A stretch of 64,000 bases of DNA from DAOTXN01 sp034435435 (lineage in GTDB: Bacteria; Chloroflexota; Anaerolineae; S140-20): contig DAOTXN010000058.1 of assembly GCA_034435435.1 (NCBI GenBank), positions 1-64,000 of the forward strand. The letters are read 5' to 3'. A program made the translations under genes and the position numbers. Of the stretch, positions 56,670 to 64,000 are shown one piece after another (positions within the stretch are counted from its first letter, which is position 1; every line of letters begins with the position of its first letter). The notes beneath the pieces are model-generated. The model was not told the DNA's origin and made no database searches. It was given only the letters and a program-made list of their open reading frames with translations.

Positions 56670-57914
56670 TCAATTGTGAGAGGGTTGGGATATTTTGCGT
56701 TCCAGCCGCGCCCGGCGGTGTTCCAATTCGGCCTGGGCGTCGGTCTTGAGTAGACCCTTGGGCCAGCCGGCCACGACGTGCAGCGCCTGCTTGGTCCATG
56801 CCAGCGCCTTTTCCAGGTCTACTGTGTGCCACTCGTAAAACTTGGCCAGCTCGACGTGAGCTTGGACGCTGCTCTCGTCTTGCATGGCCCACTGCGTCCA
56901 CAAGGGCGCGGCCTCGGCGCGACGCTCCTGGCGCTTGAGCAAAGCGGCCAGATGTCCTAGGGCGACGTTTTGCTCGTCCAGCGGCAGCCAGCCGTCGAGG
57001 GCAGCGCGATAGACGGGTTCGGCGCGGTCAGGCAGGTCCAGCGCATCCAGCCAACGCGCCAATGCGACCTTTTCACGCGCGTCCACATCGGCGGCCAGCG
57101 GGGCGGCGAACAGGCGGCACAGTCGCTCGGCCAGTGTGACCAGCGACAGGATGTCTATGGCGTTGTGGTAGAGCACCTGGCGCATCTCGCCATTGTCGCC
57201 GCCGCGCAGATATTGGCGGTACAGGTCGGGGATGAGCCAGCTCAAAACGTCGTCTTGGGCGCGTTGCACGCCCAGCACGTGCCGCTCCAATGCTTTGAGG
57301 GCGCAGGAGTCAAAACGCCCGCGCCACACGCGGCGGGCCGGTGGAAGCAGGTCGAGGTGAGGAAATTTGAGCAAGGGCGGGTGCAGCCGGGCCAGGACGA
57401 AGCGATTTTGCAGGATAGGCGCGTCGAAACCATAGCCGTTAAAGCTGACCAGCCCCTCAAAACCCGCGCTCCACTCGGCTATGTGGTGCAGCGCCGCAGG
57501 TTCCTCGACTGGGTCGCGCAGAAAATACTGACGCAACACAAAGGCATCGGTCTCAAAGTAGCCCAAACCGATGAGAAAGGCCAGCACGCCCGCGCCTGCG
57601 CCCAGCCCAGTGGTCTCGGTGTCGAAAAAGAGCGCTCGGCTCAAATCGAGTTGCTCCGGGCGGGGTTCGACGGCTATTCGTGCGGCGGCGGCCTGATCGT
57701 GAGCCAATAGAGCAGACAGCGGGGCCTGGCCGTGCAAGTGGTCGAGGGGGTAACGTTCTTGGACGTAGAAACAAACGCCGGCGGGCGTCTCGACCTGGCG
57801 TCCGGGGGGCAAGGCGGCATTCGGGGGCGTGGGCGTGGGCGGCGGCGGGGCGCTCAGCTCGCGCGCTCCTTTTGTGACGCCCAGGCGACGGAGTTTGTGG
57901 GTCAGGTCCGACAT
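56670..57914 (-). CDS. YprB-like ribonuclease H-fold exonuclease
   Basis: A 414-residue protein. The DEDD-type nuclease part (about 85-260) has ALFFDTETTGLGAGAGVLAFLIGLGY, SFNGYGFDAPILQNRF and a final acidic motif YHNAIDILSLVTLAERL. This matches the YprB RNase H-like domain. A helical TPR-like C-terminal part (about 280-410) follows. The ATG at 57914 begins MSDLTHKLRRLG; the longer frame upstream enters HepT. It may act on DNA or RNA 3' ends. Exact substrate unknown. Confidence 0.83.
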   Translation of the reverse strand: MSDLTHKLRRLGVTKGARELSAPPPPTPTPPNAALPPGRQVETPAGVCFYVQERYPLDHLHGQAPLSALLAHDQAAAARIAVEPRPEQLDLSRALFFDTETTGLGAGAGVLAFLIGLGYFETDAFVLRQYFLRDPVEEPAALHHIAEWSAGFEGLVSFNGYGFDAPILQNRFVLARLHPPLLKFPHLDLLPPARRVWRGRFDSCALKALERHVLGVQRAQDDVLSWLIPDLYRQYLRGGDNGEMRQVLYHNAIDILSLVTLAERLCRLFAAPLAADVDAREKVALARWLDALDLPDRAEPVYRAALDGWLPLDEQNVALGHLAALLKRQERRAEAAPLWTQWAMQDESSVQAHVELAKFYEWHTVDLEKALAWTKQALHVVAGWPKGLLKTDAQAELEHRRARLERKISQPSHN

Positions 57915-57927
57915 AATACGAGCTGAC

Positions 57928-58383
57928 TCAACCGCCGCGCCGCCTGGCTTTGCGGGGCAGGCCGGCGCGTTGCAGATAAGCGGAAATGTGGCGGCCAAAT
58001 GCTTTCAGATCCGCCCGCCCCTGGATCAACAGGTCATAAACTTTGGCCGGGTCCACCACGAGATAGTCATGAACCAGGATGTTGCGAAAACCGGCCAGCG
58101 GGGCCAGGTGTTCTGCGAACTCGGACGGCAATATGCCCGCTTGGCCTAAACTCTGGATGGCCTGGCGATAATCTTGGACGCGCTCGTCTAGGTCGGCCGC
58201 GACGATGTGCGCGGCAATGTCCACTACGGCCTGGGCCGCCAGCAACAGGCTGTGCTGAGTCGCCCGATATTTGACAAAATCGGCCGTCAACTCGTTCGAG
58301 GTGTATTGGGCGTAGTGATCCAGCTCGGCGATATAAACGCTCAACGCCTCCAGACGCTCAATGACTATTTGTTGATCTATCAT
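57928..58383 (-). CDS. hepT: HepT-like ribonuclease toxin (DUF86)
   Basis: A 151-residue helical protein with the HEPN active-site motif in GFRNILVHDYLVVD (R-x4-6-H). HEPN RNases pair with MNT nucleotidyltransferase antitoxins, as here. The ATG overlaps the stop of the mntA-like gene. It is 13 nt before the YprB-like gene. The long basic C-terminus (RKARRRGG) is common in the family. Confidence 0.88.
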   Translation of the reverse strand: MIDQQIVIERLEALSVYIAELDHYAQYTSNELTADFVKYRATQHSLLLAAQAVVDIAAHIVAADLDERVQDYRQAIQSLGQAGILPSEFAEHLAPLAGFRNILVHDYLVVDPAKVYDLLIQGRADLKAFGRHISAYLQRAGLPRKARRRGG

Positions 58384-58811
58384 GGTGTTTGCTCAAATCG
58401 CTGCAAAACGTAGCGGCGTTTAATTCTGCGCAACGGCTCAGTGTCTACGTAATCTCGCAGGGTGGCCGTCGCAAAACGCACGCGCTGTGCATCGTCGGCG
58501 CAATGGACGAGTTTGCCGTCATAGTAGATGCGATGGCGCAGCAGCGGCGAGGCCTCGGCCAGGTCTACCACGTGTACGTCGTTCCGGCGCAGGAGGCTGC
58601 CCAACTCTTCCATCAGCCGCAGCGCCCGTTGAAATCGCGCCTCCTGTGGAACGTCGCGGTCAAAGAGCACTGCCACGTCTACGTCTGATAGAGGCCCTGC
58701 CAACTCGCGGGCTTGAGAGCCATAGAGATAGGCCAGCGCCACGTCGTAGCGTTCAAAAATCTCGTTCAGCGCCGGTTGAAACTGCTCCAGGTTCTCTAAT
58801 GGCTTGCCCAT
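58380..58811 (-). CDS. mntA: MntA-like nucleotidyltransferase antitoxin
   Basis: A 143-residue minimal nucleotidyltransferase with the G-S-x10-D-x-D motif in YGSQARELAGPLSDVDVAVL. MNT antitoxins can add AMP to a Tyr near the HEPN motif of HepT, and the Tyr of LVHDY in the partner is suitably placed. The two genes overlap by 4 nt. Confidence 0.88.
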   Translation of the reverse strand: MGKPLENLEQFQPALNEIFERYDVALAYLYGSQARELAGPLSDVDVAVLFDRDVPQEARFQRALRLMEELGSLLRRNDVHVVDLAEASPLLRHRIYYDGKLVHCADDAQRVRFATATLRDYVDTEPLRRIKRRYVLQRFEQTP

Positions 58812-58835
58812 GGCCCTGCTCGACCTGTCCCGATT

Positions 58836-59885
58836 TTAGCCTATTATACCACACTCTTGCCGCTCAAAACATTCCTGGAGCGCCTCTGCACGCTTGCCGG
58901 TTGCCAGCGCCAACATGAGCAGAACGCGGGCCTTTTGGGGCGTCAGGTCGCCCGCCAGAATTGCGCCAGCCTTTTGTAGCGCGACACCGCCCCCGGCATA
59001 GGCGTAGAGTGGGCGCACTAGGCCGTGCGGCACGCGGGTAGCAATGACCACGGCCACCCCTTGCCGCAACGCGGCGGCGACCCCCTCAAACAGGGCGTGG
59101 TTCACGTTGCCCGCGCCCACGGCGGCGATCACCAGCCCGGCCGCGCCGCGTTGCAGGGCCGCCTGCAAAGCCGCGTCGTCGGCTCCGGCGTACATGGGAA
59201 CAATGTCCACGCGGGGCAGGGCCTCTGGCAGGCTAAAGTGGCGGCGCGGCGGCGCCTGGCCAGTGAAGCGGATTTGACTCTCCCACACCCGCCCCAGGTC
59301 GGTGCCGCCGTGAGAGCCAAAGGCGTCCAGGTCTTCGGTCTGCATCTTGAGCGCCTCGCGGGCGGCGTGAATTTCGCCGTGCATCACGATCAGCACGCCC
59401 CGCCCCCGGCTCTGCGGGCAGGCCGCCACGCGCACCGCGTCGCGCAGATTGGCCGGGCCGTCGGCGTCGGCGGTTGAGACGGGGCGTTGAGCGCCGGTGA
59501 GCACGATGGGCGCGTCGCCGGGCACGGTCAGGTCGAGGAAATAGGCCGTCTCTTCCATCGTATCGGTGCCATGGGTGACGACGATGCCGTCGGCCTGGCC
59601 GCTTTCCACGATGTGCTTCAAGCGCCGGGCCAGGCGCAGCCACACTTCGGGCGTCATGTGCTCGCTGGGCAGGTTGCTGAACTCTTGTACGCTGAGCCGG
59701 GCAACCTCGGCCAGTTCAGGCGCGGCGGCCACCAGGTCGGCCCCGCTGACGGCGGGCGCTGCGCCGCCGCGGTCGGGGTCGAGACGCATGGCGATGGTGC
59801 CGCCAGTGGCGACGAGGTGGATGGAGGGGAGGTTGGATGCGCCGATGCTATAACTGGTTTGTGCGCTTTGCGCAATGTGGCTCAT
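58836..59885 (-). CDS. Type I/II L-asparaginase-family amidohydrolase
   Basis: A 349-residue enzyme with the two Thr motifs of the family, LVATGGTIAMR (nucleophile Thr) and VVTHGTDTMEETAYFLDL (second Thr with Asp), plus FGSHGGTDLG and GAGNVNHAL. It hydrolyses L-asparagine (and maybe glutamine). No signal peptide is present. The ATG at 59885 is preferred to a longer frame at 59921 because a consensus -10 box (59892-59897) lies between them. With that promoter the message is leaderless. Confidence 0.87.
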   Translation of the reverse strand: MSHIAQSAQTSYSIGASNLPSIHLVATGGTIAMRLDPDRGGAAPAVSGADLVAAAPELAEVARLSVQEFSNLPSEHMTPEVWLRLARRLKHIVESGQADGIVVTHGTDTMEETAYFLDLTVPGDAPIVLTGAQRPVSTADADGPANLRDAVRVAACPQSRGRGVLIVMHGEIHAAREALKMQTEDLDAFGSHGGTDLGRVWESQIRFTGQAPPRRHFSLPEALPRVDIVPMYAGADDAALQAALQRGAAGLVIAAVGAGNVNHALFEGVAAALRQGVAVVIATRVPHGLVRPLYAYAGGGVALQKAGAILAGDLTPQKARVLLMLALATGKRAEALQECFERQECGIIG

Positions 59886-59891
59886 AATGGT

Positions 59892-59897
59892 ATTATA
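59892..59897 (-). promoter_or_regulatory. -10 box of the asparaginase gene
   Basis: TATAAT on the minus strand with only 6 nt to the ATG, which implies a leaderless message. The -35 region is not clear. Confidence 0.55.
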
Positions 59898-59935
59898 CAC
59901 CCGGTTACTCAGCGCGACCACCTATCGATTACCTA

Positions 59936-59964
59936 TTGCAATGATAGAACAATTGTGCTATAAT
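59936..59964 (+). promoter_or_regulatory. Promoter of the topoisomerase operon
   Basis: TTGCAA (59936-59941), 17-bp spacer, consensus TATAAT (59959-59964), then GGGAGG at 59989-59994 before the ATG at 60000. Confidence 0.8.
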
Positions 59965-59999
59965 TAGGTTGGGGTTATTATCGTTCGTGGGAGGCGATC

Positions 60000-62028
60000 A
60001 TGCCGACAGCTTACGACACCAGTGACATTCAAGTGCTTGACTATCCTGAAAATATACAGCGTCGTCCCGGCATGTACGTCGGCGGTACTGGGCTGGACGC
60101 GCTGCACCACCTGGCCAACGAGCTGATCGACAACGCCGTGGACGAGGTCCTGGCCGGGGCCTGCAAGAACATCAGCGTGGAGATCGGTCCCGAAGGCGCG
60201 TTGACTGTGACCGACGACGGGCGCGGCATCCCCACCGGGATGCACCCTGAGAAGGGTCGCTCCACTTTGGAGCTGGTCTTTACCGAGCTACACAGCGGCG
60301 GTAAATTCAAAGAAGGCAGCTACTCCACCAGCGGCGGATTGCACGGCGTGGGTATCAAGGCCACCAACGCCTTGTCGGAGTGGCTGGAAGTGTGGGTGCG
60401 GCGAGACGGCGTGGTTTATTTCCAGCGCCACGAAAACGGCTTGCCCGTCACGCCGGTGCAGATTCTGGACCCCACAACCGCCGAGATCATCGGCCAGGTG
60501 GGGCAGAACGGCGCCGAAAAAGCGATCAAAAAGCACGCCGTCAAGAAACTGGGCACCGGCTCGACGGTTGTTTTCAAGCCCAGCCCGCGTTTCATGGACG
60601 TGACCGAATTTGATTTCGATACCCTGGCGCGGCGCTTGCAGGTGATTGCTTTTCTCTTGCCGGGCGTCACCGTTCATTTTACGGATAATCGCAAAAAAAA
60701 GACGCGCCAGAAAACCTTCCGCTACGACGGCGGTCTGGTCGAGTATGTCAAGTGGCTCAACGAGGAGCGCAAACCCATCCACCGCACGCCGGTCGAAGTC
60801 AGCGGGCAACAGAACGGCGTGACGGTCGAGGTGGTGCTGCAGTGGCACACCGACGTGGACGAAAGCGAAATCGTCAGCTTTGTCAACACCATCCCCACGC
60901 CCGACGGCGGCAAGCACGTGGCCGGCCTCAAGAGCGCCGTGACCAAGGCCATTAACCAGTTCGCTGGCGAGAAAAAACTCAGCAAGGAAAAAGGCGAGGA
61001 CAGCATTCGAGGCAATGATATCCTGGCCGGATTGACAGCGGTGATCAAGCTTTCGATGCACGACCCGCACTTTACCAGCCAGACCAAGACCCAGTTAGCC
61101 AGCGACCACGTGCAAGGCATCGTGCATAGCCTGGTCTACGAGGGTTTGCTAGAACGACTGCGCAAAAACATCGCGCTGGGCAAGACCATCGTCCAGCAGG
61201 CCCAGGCGGCGGCCCAGGCGCGGGTGGCGGCCAGCAAGGCCCGCTCGCTGGTCATCCGCCGCAGCGTGCTCGACGTGGCCGATTCGGGCCTGCCGGGCAA
61301 ACTGGCCGACGTGACCAAAGGCACGCCCACCGAGCAGACCGTGCTCTACATCGTCGAGGGCGACAGCGCAGGCGGCTCGTGCAAGATGGCCCGCGACCGG
61401 CGCTACCACGCCATCTTGCCCCTGCGCGGCAAGCCGCTCAACGTGGAAGGGGTCAAGCTGACCCGCTTGCTGAGCAACAACGAGATCAAGGCCATCATCG
61501 CGGCGGTGGGCGGCGGCGTGGGAGCCGACTTTGTCGTGGATGATTTGCGCTACGGCGGCGTGGCTATCCTCGTGGACGCCGACGTGGACGGCGACCACAT
61601 CCGCACACTGCTCTACACCTTGTTCTGGCGTTACATGCGCCCGCTGATCGAGGCCGGACGGCTGTACGTGGCGGTGGCGCCGTTGTACCTGTTGCGCAAG
61701 GGCAAACAGGCCCGCTATGCCTACTCGGACCGCGAGCGCGACGCCATTTTGGACGAGTGGGGCAAGAACGGCGTCAACATCCAGCGCTACAAGGGTTTGG
61801 GCGAGATGAACCCAGAGCAGTTGCGCGAGACGGTGTTCCGGGTGGAAGACAATGGCCCGTTTAACGACAGTCTGCGCCGCGTGACGGTGGAAGACGTGCA
61901 CCACGCTAACCAGGTCGTCGGCACGCTGATGGGCAAGTCGGTCAAGCCGCGCCGCAGTTGGCTGCTGGAGCGCTGGCGCGAGGAAGAGAACGGCGAGAAC
62001 GGTGACGAAGACGAAGAGGGAGTAGAGG

Positions 62029-62039
<11 letters not shown>
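60000..62039 (+). CDS. gyrB: DNA gyrase/topoisomerase IV subunit B
   Basis: A 679-residue ATPase subunit of a type IIA topoisomerase. The GHKL ATPase has YVGGTGLDALHHLANELIDNAVDEVLAG, TVTDDGRGIPTGMH and GLHGVGIKATNALSEWL. The TOPRIM domain has IVEGDSAGGSCK and LVDADVDGDHIRTLL. A typical PLRGKPLNVE follows the EGDSAGG motif. An acidic tail (EENGENGDEDEEG) ends the protein. Gyrase and topoisomerase IV cannot be separated from the B subunit alone; gyrB is the simplest reading. It overlaps gyrA by 11 nt. Confidence 0.92.

Positions 62040-64000
<1,961 letters not shown>

Overview
The window is a GC-rich bacterial chromosome segment, and it looks like a member of the Chloroflexota (Anaerolineae or a related class). 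The clues are proline/threonine-rich linkers in secreted proteins, giant DUF11/SdrD/GEVED surface proteins, a gingipain-like C25 protease, a GlyA-GcvT fusion, a YqeC-MocA fusion, short heptamer repeats threaded through genes, and strong TTGACA/TATAAT promoters, some with no 5' leader. The assignment rests on gene content only; no rRNA or tRNA gene is present.

Layout. (1) 1-875: partial Ser/Thr kinase. (2) 972-10000, minus strand: a cobalamin operon. A promoter, B12 riboswitch and terminator precede a secreted toroid-fold protein, a DUF4430 protein, an ECF transporter (S, T and a fused double ATPase), then cobT, cobS, cobC and cobU. The two secreted proteins resemble the two halves of animal transcobalamin/intrinsic factor, so the locus reads as capture, uptake and lower-ligand assembly of corrinoids. 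(3) 10099-14955: secreted glycosidase, an HTH protein with an RNA-polymerase alpha-CTD-like tail, a small coiled-coil protein behind a palindrome-flanked promoter, YqeC-MocA, and a frameshifted VOC gene. (4) 15140-19171: FtsX-type permease, its ATPase and a TrmB regulator with paired operators. (5) 19471-23260: DUF218 protein, phosphatase-like protein, FAD oxidoreductase and two exported proteins. (6) 23376-39165: C25 protease, a surface protein of about 3730 residues, and a three-module redox protein with an in-frame TGA that is probably selenocysteine.

(7) 39302-43459: HAD phosphatase, then an iron operon (membrane-tethered DtxR-FeoA-FeoA regulator and a FeoB split into G-protein and permease genes) with its own operator and terminator. 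(8) 43463-48370: a segment that looks lower in GC, with a DUF4258/YgiT-type pair, an OmpR/PhoB-type response regulator, and a candidate RiPP cluster: a 47-residue Cys-ended precursor, a radical SAM/SPASM enzyme, an ABC ATPase and a permease. Four 11-bp direct repeats in front of the precursor fit binding by the adjacent regulator. (9) 48390-50279: glycosidase lipoprotein and a VapBC-like pair. (10) 50439-58811: GlyA-GcvT fusion, a GT87/methyltransferase/GT2 glycan set, a YprB-like nuclease and a HepT/MntA pair. (11) 58836-64000: asparaginase, divergent from a type IIA topoisomerase pair (gyrB and a partial gyrA).

Most promising for new biology: the RiPP cluster, the predicted selenoprotein, the riboswitch-controlled split transcobalamin-like uptake operon, the HTH-alphaCTD regulator with its candidate palindromic sites, and a short C-terminal FLPL-type motif shared by four exported proteins.
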